A stretch of DNA of 64,000 bases, taken from Actinoplanes sp. N902-109 (lineage in GTDB: Bacteria > Actinomycetota > Actinomycetes > Mycobacteriales > Micromonosporaceae). The translations under genes were made by a program, and so were the position numbers. The notes beneath the pieces are model-generated. The model did not search any database and was not told the origin of the DNA. It saw only the letters and a list, made by a program, of their open reading frames with translations. Every line of letters begins with the position of its first letter. Within the stretch, counting starts at the first letter, position 1. Location: positions 7,007,501-7,071,500 of the forward strand of contig NC_021191.1 of NCBI RefSeq assembly GCF_000389965.1, read 5' to 3'. Shown here one piece after another: positions 6,761-14,226 of this stretch.

Positions 6761-8031
6761 TGTTGATGGCGATGCGGCAGGTGAATGCGGAGCTGGCCAA
6801 GGTGGCCCATGCTCCACTGTGGCCGCTGTCCGAAGACGAATTGACCGAGGTTCTGAAAGCCGCCCAGCACGCCGGTCAGATCGCCGCGGCGGTGCGCCTG
6901 CGCGTCGCGCGAGAGGCCGAAAACCGGGGTATGCCGCGGGTGCAGGGGCATCCCAGCCTGGCGCGGTGGCTGCGCTCGCAGTTGGTGCTGGATTCGCGTC
7001 CGGCCCGGGAAATGGCCGAGCATGCGCTCGCGCTGGGCGATCGTCCGGGCGTGGAGGACGCGCTGATCGACGGACGGGTCGACGAACGGCAGGCCGCGGT
7101 GATCGCCGAGGCCGTCAACGACGTGCCGGGCACGCTTGCCGACGCCGACATCCCGCTCCAGCCCGGCCTGCAGGAGCTGGCCGAGGACACGTTGATCGAA
7201 CGGGCTGCGGAGTTCTCCCCGTTCTACCTGCGCAAGATCGGCGACCGGATCCTGGCCCATGTCGCTCCGGAGATCGCCGAACGGGTCGAGGAGGAGGCGC
7301 TACGGCGGCAGGAGGAACGTGCGCACGCTCAGCGAAGCCTCACCCTGTCCGCGCCGTTCGGCGGACTGGTGCGACTGACCGGCGTCCTGGGCGTCGAGGA
7401 TGCCGCGGTGCTGGAGGCCGCGCTGCAACCGCTGTGCACCCCGATCAGCGGCGACGAGTGCAGCCCCGCCCAGCGGCGGGCCGACGCGCTGGTGGCCGTG
7501 TGCCGGCTGGCGTTGCGCACCGGCGAGCTGCCGGAGCACGGTGGCGAGCCTGCCCAGCTGACGGTGACCGTGCCGTACGACTCGCTCACCAGGACGCTGG
7601 GCACGGCCGGGCTGGACAACGGTGATCGGATCCCGGCTACCACCGTGCGGCGGCTCGCCTGCGACGCGCGACTGTTGCCCGTGGTGCTCGGCACCGCCGG
7701 TCAGGTGCTCGACACCGGGCGCACCCGTCGCCTCGTGACCACGTCGTTGCGCCGGGCCCTGACCGCCCGGGACCGCGGGTGTGCGTTCCCCGGCTGCGAT
7801 CGGCCACCGCGCTGGACCGACGCTCATCACATCGTGTCGTGGGAGTCAGGCGGGGCGACCTGTCTGGACAACACGGTGCTGTTGTGCGGCCCCCACCACC
7901 GCTTGATCCATTGTCCGGCGGCCGGTTGGCAGGTACGCCTGGGCGCCGACCGGCTCCCCGAGTTCCTGCCCCCAGCGTCCCTCGACCCGGATCGCCTACC
8001 CCGGCGCAACCTGTTCCACCCGCGCAACTAG
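6760..8031 (+). CDS. DUF222 / 13E12-repeat family HNH endonuclease-domain protein
   Basis: 423 residues. The N-terminal two thirds is a DUF222 (13E12) domain, largely helical. The C-terminus carries an HNH module: CAFPGCDRPPRWTDAHHI, then WESGGATCLDNTVLLCGPHH, with Cys pairs and the HH...N...H residues expected to bind metal and cut DNA. The family is highly expanded in actinobacteria and often found near mobile DNA; its biological role is unsettled. Start candidates are GTG 6760 (fits a leaderless transcript from TAATAT) and ATG 6766 (8 bases after GGAG). It adjoins a region of transposase fossils. The SOS-like box suggests expression on DNA damage. Confidence 0.9.
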   Translation: MLMAMRQVNAELAKVAHAPLWPLSEDELTEVLKAAQHAGQIAAAVRLRVAREAENRGMPRVQGHPSLARWLRSQLVLDSRPAREMAEHALALGDRPGVEDALIDGRVDERQAAVIAEAVNDVPGTLADADIPLQPGLQELAEDTLIERAAEFSPFYLRKIGDRILAHVAPEIAERVEEEALRRQEERAHAQRSLTLSAPFGGLVRLTGVLGVEDAAVLEAALQPLCTPISGDECSPAQRRADALVAVCRLALRTGELPEHGGEPAQLTVTVPYDSLTRTLGTAGLDNGDRIPATTVRRLACDARLLPVVLGTAGQVLDTGRTRRLVTTSLRRALTARDRGCAFPGCDRPPRWTDAHHIVSWESGGATCLDNTVLLCGPHHRLIHCPAAGWQVRLGADRLPEFLPPASLDPDRLPRRNLFHPRN

Positions 8032-8239
8032 TAGTGCCTCGTCATGATCCGCGGCTGCGGCGTCAATTCCGCTGCGGAAATGGGTTCGGCAGGTTGGACA
8101 TCCGCCTATGAGGCAGCCGCGGTGCGCAGGGTTCCTCCGGCTGAGCCGGTGGTGATCAGCTCGGTGAGGGAGGATGCCGGCTGCTGTCAGCGCGGCTGTG
8201 ATCGGCCACGCTCAGCGACGGCACCGCTCTGCGGACGCC

Positions 8240-8302
8240 AGATCAAGGCCTGGCTGGCCGCCCACTCGTGGGCGCGCTTCCACGTCACCCCGACCTGCGG
8301 CC
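8240..8302 (+). mobile_element. Fragment of an IS630-type DDE transposase
   Basis: On the plus strand the frame reads QIKAWLAAHSWARFHVTPTCG. This resembles the stretch of IS630 transposases with consensus near VKAWLAxHPRFHLHFTPTSxSW, ahead of the last catalytic Glu. Only this short piece survives. It is followed directly by IS5-type sequence on the opposite strand, so one element probably broke another. Resemblance only; no terminal repeats were identified. Confidence 0.5.
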
Positions 8303-8745
8303 ACGTTTTTCGGCGAGTAGATGCAGTTCGGTGGTCAGTCCTCCCCTGTTCAGGAAGGCCAACAGGGCTTCGTTGAACTCGGTGCGCAGTCCTGAACTCG
8401 GCGCAGTCCAGAGTTCCGCGCAGTCCAGAATTCCGCCCGCGTCCGCGGCGGTCTGCGACCGCTGCTCGATCCGGACCCACGTCCCGTCCGCTCCCACCGG
8501 GCGAACCGGTGATAGCAAGTCTTAGCCGGACCGTTCCGGCGTCTGATCCCGCTTCGCGCCGTTGTCGATACGCCACAGAATCCCGTTCATCATCTGACGG
8601 TGCTCACGCCACCGTCTCACTGCGCCGAAACGCCATGGACGGCCCGCAGCCTGCCGGTCTCGCGCCTGGAGAGCAGCGGCTCCAGCCGTTCCACCCCTGA
8701 GAAGTCAGATCACCACCCACGACACCACAACGATCGATCACGGTC
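8290..8745 (-). pseudogene. IS5-family (DUF4096-type) transposase pseudogene
   Basis: Read on the minus strand, successive frames give an IS5-family N-terminal half in the right order. These are GDLTSQGW, then ERLEPLLSRRETGR, then RWREHRQMMNGILWRI, TPERSG and a TAA, then KTCYHRFARWER, then ADGTWVRIEQRSQTAADAG, and finally NRGGLTTELHLLAEKRG. The canonical order is LTDxxWERLEPLLP, HRQxINGILWRIRTG, PWKTCYHRFxRW, DGTW and GGLTTKIHLA. At least three frameshifts and two stops interrupt it. The catalytic C-terminal half is missing, cut at the junction with the IS630-like fragment. It is a dead insertion sequence. Confidence 0.8.
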
Positions 8746-8949
8746 AGCCATGAGGATTCGTCAGATGCCCTCTCGCTTGAGTGACGATTGCCGACCCGGT
8801 CGCGGATGTGGTGTAGGGACTCGGCCGCTCGCGCGCAACCGGTGACAAGTCGTTGCGCCGACCCGGCCGGCCCCGTCTCGCCTCGTTCGGACGCACCTGG
8901 AAGCAAGCCGCCCATCAGCCGCAGCAACGACAGTTCTGGCCACTGCCGA

Positions 8950-10101
8950 ACAGCGGGCGTCACCGACGGCGGAGCGGAGCACGAGAAGCGCGGCGAGCAG
9001 TGGCAACGTGATCAGATACGCGAGCCGCAGTTCCACCCCGTCGGCGATGCTGGTCAGCACGGCGGGCGCGGCCACGATGGCGGTGCCGGAGGTGAGCGCG
9101 CCCAGCGATGCGGCATGCGTCATGGACAACTGTGGCGTAGCAGCCGCCAGCGTCACCGGATAGAGCGTCGCCACCCCAGGCAGGCGGCGACCAGGCCGGT
9201 GGTGACCACCGCGGTCTGGCCTGCGATGACGACGGTGAGGCACCGAGGGCGGTCAGTGCCGCGCCTGCCGGAACGACGGGGAGGCGGTGCAGCAGCGACG
9301 GCCCGATCTGATCGACTCCGGGGTGGACACCACCAGCCCCGCTGGCCCCCGACGCCACCATCGTGCCGGGGAGGCAGTGCCGAGCAGCGCCGCACGGGAG
9401 TCGGCGAGACCGGTGGCGGCCAGCCCGGGCGACCGCCCAGATCGTGAAGCAGAACTCGACTGAGACCGCGAGGACCACCGTCAGCCAGCGCCGGACAATG
9501 GCCACGAGGGCGGGACGGCCGGGTGCGCTCTACGCCAACATCGCCGTCGCCTCGGCCGGGCCTGGGCGAGCAGTGCCGGCCAGCAGCAGCATGGGAGGAA
9601 CGCAGACCAGTAGCGCCAAGCGTCCACTTGCAATCTCGTTGGCATCCAGGGCGCCGATGGCGGCCGGCGCCAGTACAACTGCGAGGCTTGACGCAGCGGT
9701 GACCCGGGTGAGCTGCACGGCGGCGCCCGCACCGGCCAGCATGACCGGGGTGACCAGCACGACCGCCGCCCCGCCGATGCCGAGCAGCAGCGCGCCCGCG
9801 ATCGCCAGCGGCACCGATGCGGCGACGGCCAGCAGGACGGCCGACGCTGCGAGGGCCGGCGCTGCGAGGGCCAGCGAACCGGCGACCAGGGCGGGCCGAT
9901 GACCGTGGCGCAGCAGGACCGAGCCGGTCGGTGCCATCGCCAGCAGCCCGAGGCCGAACGACGCGGGTAGCCAGGCCAGCTGCAAGGCCCAGATCTCCGG
10001 CCGGCAGCACCAGGCAGGCCCCGAGCCCCGTGATCGCGTACCCGAGGACGGCCGGCATGCAGGACCGGCGTCAACGCCCACGGACGGGCGACGGCGGTCA
10101 T
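8950..10101 (-). pseudogene. Frameshifted MFS transporter pseudogene
   Basis: Pieces of one MFS permease lie in order on the minus strand but in different frames. They are MTAVARPWALTPVL, VLGYAITGLGACLVLPA, then a long piece from EIWALQLAWLPASFGLGLLA to about 9530. After these come AIVRRWLTVVLAVSVEFCF, TLYPVTLAAATPQLSMTHAA and VELRLAYLITLPLLAALLVL. This order matches a 12-helix sugar or drug permease of about 390 residues. At least four frameshifts break it. The initiating ATG (10099-10101) overlaps the HAD stop as ATGA, so it was once the second gene of the HAD operon. The permease partner of the ROK-linked locus has been lost. Confidence 0.8.
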
Positions 10102-10700
10102 GGCAACAGCTTGGCGAGCTCTTTCAGATCCCTGATCCGCAGGTCACCGTCAACCCCCTTGAGCGCGGCGACCACGGCCCCGGCTGCACGGCCCGCGACC
10201 ACGCCGACCTCCGCGTCCTCGACCACCAGACAGTGCCGCGGGTCGACGCCGAGCAGTTCCGCGCCGCGCAAGTAGCCTTCGGGGTCGGGCTTGCCCACGC
10301 TGATGTCGTCGACGGTGACCAGCACCGGGGCGGCAATGCCGGCCGCCCCCAGCCGGGCCTTGGCCAGCCGGACATCGGCGCTGGTCACGACGGCCCACGG
10401 AAGGGTGAGCCGGGTCAGCAACTCGTGCGCCCCGGCGGTGGGGATCACGTCCGAGAGGTCGTCGTACTGCAAGGCGAGCTGGCGGTCGGCGGCGGCTGTC
10501 ACGGCGATGTCGTCGAGGTCGGGCCGCATGAACCGGACGGTACGTTCGGCGGGGGCGCCGTGGGCCACGGCCATGACCGCGGCCGGGTCGACGTCGTACT
10601 CGGCGGCCCACACGGTCCATGCCCGCTCGACGGCGGCGTCGGAATCGACCAGAGTGCCGTCCATGTCGAAGAGCACGGCGCGGATGGCGGAGAGATCCAC
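10098..10700 (-). CDS. HAD-IA family phosphatase (sugar-phosphatase-like)
   Basis: 200 residues. Motif I is VLFDMDGTLVDSDAAVERAW, motif II lies in LPWAVVTSADVRLAKARL, the motif III Lys is in ISVGKPDPEGYLRGAELL, and motif IV is CLVVEDAEVGVVAGRAAG. The pattern is close to small sugar-alcohol or hexose phosphatases of the YfbT/HAD-IA type. It is transcribed divergently from a ROK regulator 48 bp away, and a now broken MFS permease followed it with an ATGA overlap. The context suggests a small sugar uptake and dephosphorylation unit under ROK control. Substrate unknown. The protein itself looks intact although its partner has decayed. Confidence 0.9.
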   Translation of the reverse strand: MDLSAIRAVLFDMDGTLVDSDAAVERAWTVWAAEYDVDPAAVMAVAHGAPAERTVRFMRPDLDDIAVTAAADRQLALQYDDLSDVIPTAGAHELLTRLTLPWAVVTSADVRLAKARLGAAGIAAPVLVTVDDISVGKPDPEGYLRGAELLGVDPRHCLVVEDAEVGVVAGRAAGAVVAALKGVDGDLRIRDLKELAKLLP

Positions 10701-10712
10701 GGTTCCTCCAAT

Positions 10713-10731
10713 ATTCTCGTGCTACGAGGAT
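10713..10731. promoter_or_regulatory. Palindromic operator candidate between the HAD and ROK genes
   Basis: ATTCTCGTGCTACGAGGAT contains a perfect CTCGT-GCT-ACGAG inverted repeat, extended by matching AT/AT outer pairs with one mismatch on each side. It sits in the middle of the 48-bp divergent intergenic region, where a ROK repressor would control both directions. Assignment to the ROK protein is inference. Confidence 0.6.
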
Positions 10732-10748
10732 AAACCACCGACAGGGCG

Positions 10749-11912
10749 ATGCCGATGACGATCACGAAACGGGTCCGGGCCGAGGAGGCTCGATGGCACA
10801 CCGCCGCCGACGTGCTGTCCTGGCTGCGCGTCCACCCCGGCGGCACCCGCGCGGCACTGACCCAGGACCTGCACCTCGCCGGCGGGCACGCCACCGAGAT
10901 CACCGGACGGCTGCGGGCGCTGCGCCTGCTGGTCGAAACCCCGGCCCCGGCGGCCGGGCGCGGACGGCCGACCACCGTGCTCGGCGCGCACCCCGGCGGG
11001 CCCGTGGTGCTGGCCCTCGACCTGCGCACCGAACGATGGCGGTCGGCGGTCGCCCCGATCGACGGGCGGTTACAGGATCTCACCAGCACCCGGCACGCCA
11101 CCCGCTCCCCCGAGGCGGTGCTGCGGGCGATCCGCGAGCGCGTCGACGCGGTGCTCGACACGTACGGAAAACGGCTCCGGGCAGTGTCGCTCGCGGTTGC
11201 CGGAACAGTCCACGAAGGACGGCTGATGCAGTCCGCCACGCTTGGCTGGCGTGACGTCGACCTCGAGAGGATCGGCGCCGGGGTGCCCCTGCTCCTCGGC
11301 AATGATGCGACCCTGGCCGGGGTGGCCGAGGCGCGAACGGGAGCGGCAGTGGGGGCGGCCACGGCGCTGCACCTGATGGTCCGGGTCGGCATCGGTGGCA
11401 CCGTCACGGTCGGCGGGCGCCCGGTGACCGGTTCGCACGGTGCTGCGGGTGAGTACGGGCACCAGCCGTACGGTGACCGGAGTTTGCACTGCCCGTGCGG
11501 GGCGCGCGGCTGCTGGGATCTCGAGGTGGACGGCCGCGCTCTGGCCCGGCATCTGGGGGCCGGCCAGCCGGACGACCCGGAGGGTTACGCGCGGTCCGTG
11601 CTGACCTCGCCGCAGGCACAGCCGGCCATCGAACGGGTGGCGGCGGCTCTCGGTGGCGGTGTGGGTGCCCTGGTCAATCTGCATGATCCGGACACGATCA
11701 CACTGGGCGGGCTGGCCCCGCTGCTGCGGGCGGCGGCACCGCAGGCCTTCGAGCAGGCGTACGCCGACGGGCTGATGGCTTTCCACCGGGCGCAGCCGCC
11801 GCAGGTCGTCACGGCGGTGCACGGCGACGACGGACCGTTGCAGGGCGCGGCGCTGCTGGGGCTGGACGAGATCACCAGCGGTGCGGCGCTGGCTGCGTGG
11901 GCCGCCGAATGA
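10749..11912 (+). CDS. ROK family transcriptional regulator
   Basis: 387 residues. An N-terminal winged helix (~15-75, TAADVLSWLRVHPGGTRAAL to EITGRLRALRLLVE) is followed by a ROK sugar-kinase-like domain. The ROK zinc signature is present: GEYGHQPYGDRSLHCPCGARGC, with His and three Cys, then WDLEVDG. The substrate-side LLLGNDATLAGVAE contains the catalytic-type ND pair, but the combination with an HTH marks it as a repressor rather than a kinase. The usual E in the GCWE motif is D here (GCWDLEV). ATG 10749 and ATG 10755 are both possible starts. It is probably a sugar-responsive repressor of the divergent HAD (and formerly MFS) operon. Confidence 0.9.
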   Translation: MPMTITKRVRAEEARWHTAADVLSWLRVHPGGTRAALTQDLHLAGGHATEITGRLRALRLLVETPAPAAGRGRPTTVLGAHPGGPVVLALDLRTERWRSAVAPIDGRLQDLTSTRHATRSPEAVLRAIRERVDAVLDTYGKRLRAVSLAVAGTVHEGRLMQSATLGWRDVDLERIGAGVPLLLGNDATLAGVAEARTGAAVGAATALHLMVRVGIGGTVTVGGRPVTGSHGAAGEYGHQPYGDRSLHCPCGARGCWDLEVDGRALARHLGAGQPDDPEGYARSVLTSPQAQPAIERVAAALGGGVGALVNLHDPDTITLGGLAPLLRAAAPQAFEQAYADGLMAFHRAQPPQVVTAVHGDDGPLQGAALLGLDEITSGAALAAWAAE

Positions 11913-11919
11913 TGCCGGT

Positions 11920-12342
11920 TCAGCTGCGGTAGTAGACGCGCGCCTCGTAACCGGTACGGGTGGGATGCCAGCCGACGTCGTCGACGTCCAGGATCTCCGG
12001 CCGTCCGGCGAGCCAGGTGGCGGCCATCTGCAGCGCCTCGGACGGGGTCGCGCCGGTGAAGGTCATCCGCAGCGCCTCCCGTTCGGCGGCGGCCGGCGCG
12101 TGCCGCGGGAACGTGTCGGCGGCCATCGTCGGCTCCGGCCCGGTCACCACCGCGGTGGGCCCGACCGCCCTGCCGTCCAGCACACCCTGGACGAACCAGT
12201 CGTTGATCGTCTCGTCGTGCTCCACGGCCCATCCGCTGATCTGCCCGAGGTCAGCGGCGATGGCATGCTTCGCGTTGTCGAGCGCGGAGTCCAGGTTCTC
12301 GACCTCGAGCTCCTCGCCGTTGTACTCGACCCGGTACGTCAT
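11920..12342 (-). CDS. Conserved-looking hypothetical protein, 140 residues
   Basis: A soluble, acidic protein that I do not recognise. The N-terminal half (MTYRVEYNGEELEVENLDSA, then a helix with DNAKHAIAAD) could form a small beta-alpha fold. The middle has WAVEHDETINDWFVQGV, and the C-terminus ends in GYEARVYYRS. It has no signal peptide or membrane segment. ATG 12342 is preferred over GTG 12360, because the six extra residues are glycine-rich filler. It converges with the ROK gene with 7 bp between the stops. It is likely a single-gene unit whose promoter lies in the repeat-bearing non-coding stretch to its right. Codon use is typical of the genome, so it is probably real. Confidence 0.7.
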   Translation of the reverse strand: MTYRVEYNGEELEVENLDSALDNAKHAIAADLGQISGWAVEHDETINDWFVQGVLDGRAVGPTAVVTGPEPTMAADTFPRHAPAAAEREALRMTFTGATPSEALQMAATWLAGRPEILDVDDVGWHPTRTGYEARVYYRS

Positions 12343-12609
12343 GGCGCCACCGGTACCCACCCGGTCGCGCTGCTATGCCGGCTGGCTGCACTCCGGCAAC
12401 CGCAGCCGACGTATGGACCAGCCGATGAAGCAGACACCTCGAGGGGCGCCCGCTCACGTGTCGATGGCGCACCGCTCCCCCTTCGCGTGAGAAGCCTTAC
12501 TCGGTGGATCGGCCGGTCAGCTGGTAGGACCGCATCGACGACATGGGCCACGAACTGGGTTTCGGCCGCCGTCACGCAACGCTGAGGGCCGGGTCGCCCA
12601 CAGATGGAC

Positions 12610-12646
12610 CCCCATCGTCCGGAGGATGCCCCATCGTCGGAGGATG
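12610..12646 (+). repeat. Tandem duplication of an 18-19 bp unit
   Basis: CCCCATCGTCCGGAGGATG (12610-12628) is followed directly by CCCCATCGTCGGAGGATG (12629-12646), differing by one C. It lies in the 12343-13183 interval, which carries no gene that I can support, about 75 bp before a larger repeat array. Confidence 0.8.
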
Positions 12647-12720
12647 CTGGTCGCCAACGCAAACCTGTCCGCCAGTGGTACAGCATGCATTGTCATCCGC
12701 CTCCGGCATGACGAGGTTGG

Positions 12721-12810
12721 CTTGCGGAGCTACCCGAAGCGCGGCTTGCGGAGCTACCCGAGGCGGCTTGCGGAGCTACCCGAGGCGGCTTGCGGAGCTA
12801 CCCGAGGCGG
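12721..12810 (+). repeat. Four tandem copies of a 22-bp repeat
   Basis: The unit is CTTGCGGAGCTACCCGAGGC plus GG. Copies lie at 12745-12766, 12767-12788 and 12789-12810 and are identical. A first, slightly diverged 24-bp copy with AAGCGCGG at its end lies at 12721-12744. The 22-bp period is not a multiple of three and no gene was recognised, so it is not a coding repeat. The rest of 12343-13183 shows no recognisable gene on either strand. Confidence 0.9.
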
Positions 12811-13183
12811 CCGCGCAGACCCCAGTACGCGACGTCCCCCCTCGCCGACGCGCGGTGGCGCCTCAGTGCGTGACTACGACCCCGTCTGACCAGTGCCTGC
12901 CGCGCGCCGCCGCGCTCAAGCAGGGGAGAACGTCACGCCTTCATCGTCGACACCGAGCCCGTGGCAGCGCGGCCCCGCCCAGGCGCGCCCTGATGCGCCG
13001 CGACGGGAACGCCTGACCGCCGCCGCGCCCGTGTCAGTGGTGAATGGGTCACAGACGTCACCGTCCAGGCTTGCACCCGCTGCTGCCGGTCAGAACAACA
13101 GCAGATCGGAACACCAGGTGCGAGGCATCGGTTGGGGCGCGACGGGTATGCGAGGGAAAAGCCGGACGACGGAAGGCGACATC

Positions 13184-13441
13184 ATGAGCACGAGCGCGCA
13201 CCCCGGCGCCGGGGACCCGAACGTTACGCCCGATGCGGGCCCCAGCACGGACCAGCACGTGACCGGTAGCTCCGAGCAGGGCACGTTCCTCACCGGCGAG
13301 GCGCCGACCGCGGACACGCCGGCCGACGGCAGCACCAACGCCGGGATCAATGCCACCCGCGCCAACCGGGTCACCGAAACCGACCGAGCCGCCCAGACCG
13401 ACGAAGCCGCCCAGACCGATCAAGCCGCCCCGACCGATTAA
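13184..13441 (+). CDS. Low-complexity hydrophilic protein with repeat-encoded C-terminus, probably prematurely stopped
   Basis: 85 residues, rich in Thr, Ala, Asp and Gly, with no hydrophobic segment, so probably intrinsically disordered. ATG 13184 has GGAAGG 7 bases upstream. The C-terminus repeats a six-residue motif (AAQTDE, AAQTDQ, then AAPTD). The TAA stop at 13439-13441 sits where the repeat would have CAA or GAA. The same frame runs on after it for 29 codons of Glu/Ala/Gly/His-rich sequence (AAPTERAGEHEQAGEHEQ and more) to a TGA at 13529-13531, overlapping the tail of the response-regulator gene. The stop may be a recent C-to-T change. I know of no family for it. Confidence 0.65.
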   Translation: MSTSAHPGAGDPNVTPDAGPSTDQHVTGSSEQGTFLTGEAPTADTPADGSTNAGINATRANRVTETDRAAQTDEAAQTDQAAPTD

Positions 13442-13511
13442 GCCGCCCCGACCGAGCGGGCCGGCGAGCACGAGCAGGCCGGCGAGCACGAGCAGGCCGA
13501 CGAGGATGAGG

Positions 13512-14168
13512 TCACGCGCGCAGATACGTGAGCACGGCGAGGACCCGGCGGTTGGTGTCCTCGGCCGGCGGCAGGTCGAGCTTGGTGAGGATGTTGCCGA
13601 CGTGCTTGCCGATGGCCGCCTCGGTCACGCACAGCCGCCCGGCGATCGCCGAGTTGGAGTGGCCCTCCGCGACCAGCGCCAGCACCTCGCGTTCCCGGGC
13701 CGACAGTGTCGCGAGCGGGTCGGATGGACGGCGCAGCAGCCGGCGGACGATCTCGGGGTCGACGACCGTGCCACCGCTGGCCACCGTGCGCAGCGACGCC
13801 ACGAAGTCCTCGATGTCGGCGACCCGGTCCTTGAGCAGGTAGCCGACGCGGTGGCCGACCCGGTGGCCGGCACCGGTGCCGAGCAAGGTCGCGGCATGGT
13901 CGGGCTGGGCATACTGGCTCAGCACCACGACCGCCAGCTCCGGGCGGAGACGGCGCAACGCCACCGCCGCCCGCAGTCCCTCGTCGCGAAAGCCGGGCGG
14001 CATCCGGATGTCCGTCACCACCAGGTCCGGCTGGTGCTCGGCGACCACCGCCACGAGTTCCTCAGCGTCACCCACGGCGGCACACACCTCGAAGCCGAAC
14101 CGGGCGAGCACGCTGACCAGGCCCTCGCGCAGCAGCACGCCGTCCTCCGCCAGCACTACCCGGATCAT
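13512..14168 (-). CDS. Two-component response regulator, NarL/FixJ (LuxR HTH) type
   Basis: 218 residues. The receiver domain (~1-120) has the acidic pair in VVLAEDGVLLREGL, the phospho-acceptor Asp in LVVTDIRMPP, and the switch Lys in YLLKDRV. The output domain (~150-210) is a LuxR HTH: TLSAREREVLALVAEGHSN, then IAGRLCVTEAAIGKHVGNIL. Near residue 100 there is a small internal duplication (GHRVGHRVGYLL) relative to the usual GAxGYLLK, lengthening the beta5-alpha5 approach; this might affect dimerisation. It is transcribed downstream of its histidine kinase, and the junction between them contains a triplicated 20-bp unit. ATG at 14168 has no good ribosome site, suggesting that translation was coupled to the kinase gene. 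Confidence 0.92.
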   Translation of the reverse strand: MIRVVLAEDGVLLREGLVSVLARFGFEVCAAVGDAEELVAVVAEHQPDLVVTDIRMPPGFRDEGLRAAVALRRLRPELAVVVLSQYAQPDHAATLLGTGAGHRVGHRVGYLLKDRVADIEDFVASLRTVASGGTVVDPEIVRRLLRRPSDPLATLSAREREVLALVAEGHSNSAIAGRLCVTEAAIGKHVGNILTKLDLPPAEDTNRRVLAVLTYLRA

Positions 14169-14226
14169 GCGGGCACCGCCGGGCTCATGCGGGCACCGCC
14201 GGGCTCATGCGGGCAGCGCCGGGCTG
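14167..14226 (-). repeat. Threefold 20-bp tandem repeat at the kinase/regulator gene junction
   Basis: ATGCGGGCACCGCCGGGCTC occurs at 14167-14186 and again, identical, at 14187-14206. A third copy with two changes (ATGCGGGCAGCGCCGGGCTG) lies at 14207-14226. On the coding strand each unit reads as a kinase tail (SPAxPA) ending in GCATGA. The first unit ends the kinase gene, and the last ATG starts the regulator gene. The original junction was therefore an ATGA overlap that has been triplicated. Confidence 0.9.

Noticed and set aside
12721..12810. CRISPR array
   Set aside because: The 22-bp units are directly contiguous with no spacers, and no cas gene is present.
13184..13441. Response-regulator readthrough or antisense artefact explaining the repeat ORF
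   Set aside because: The ORF has its own ribosome site and ATG, and the frame contains codon-periodic repeats, so a real though odd gene is more likely.
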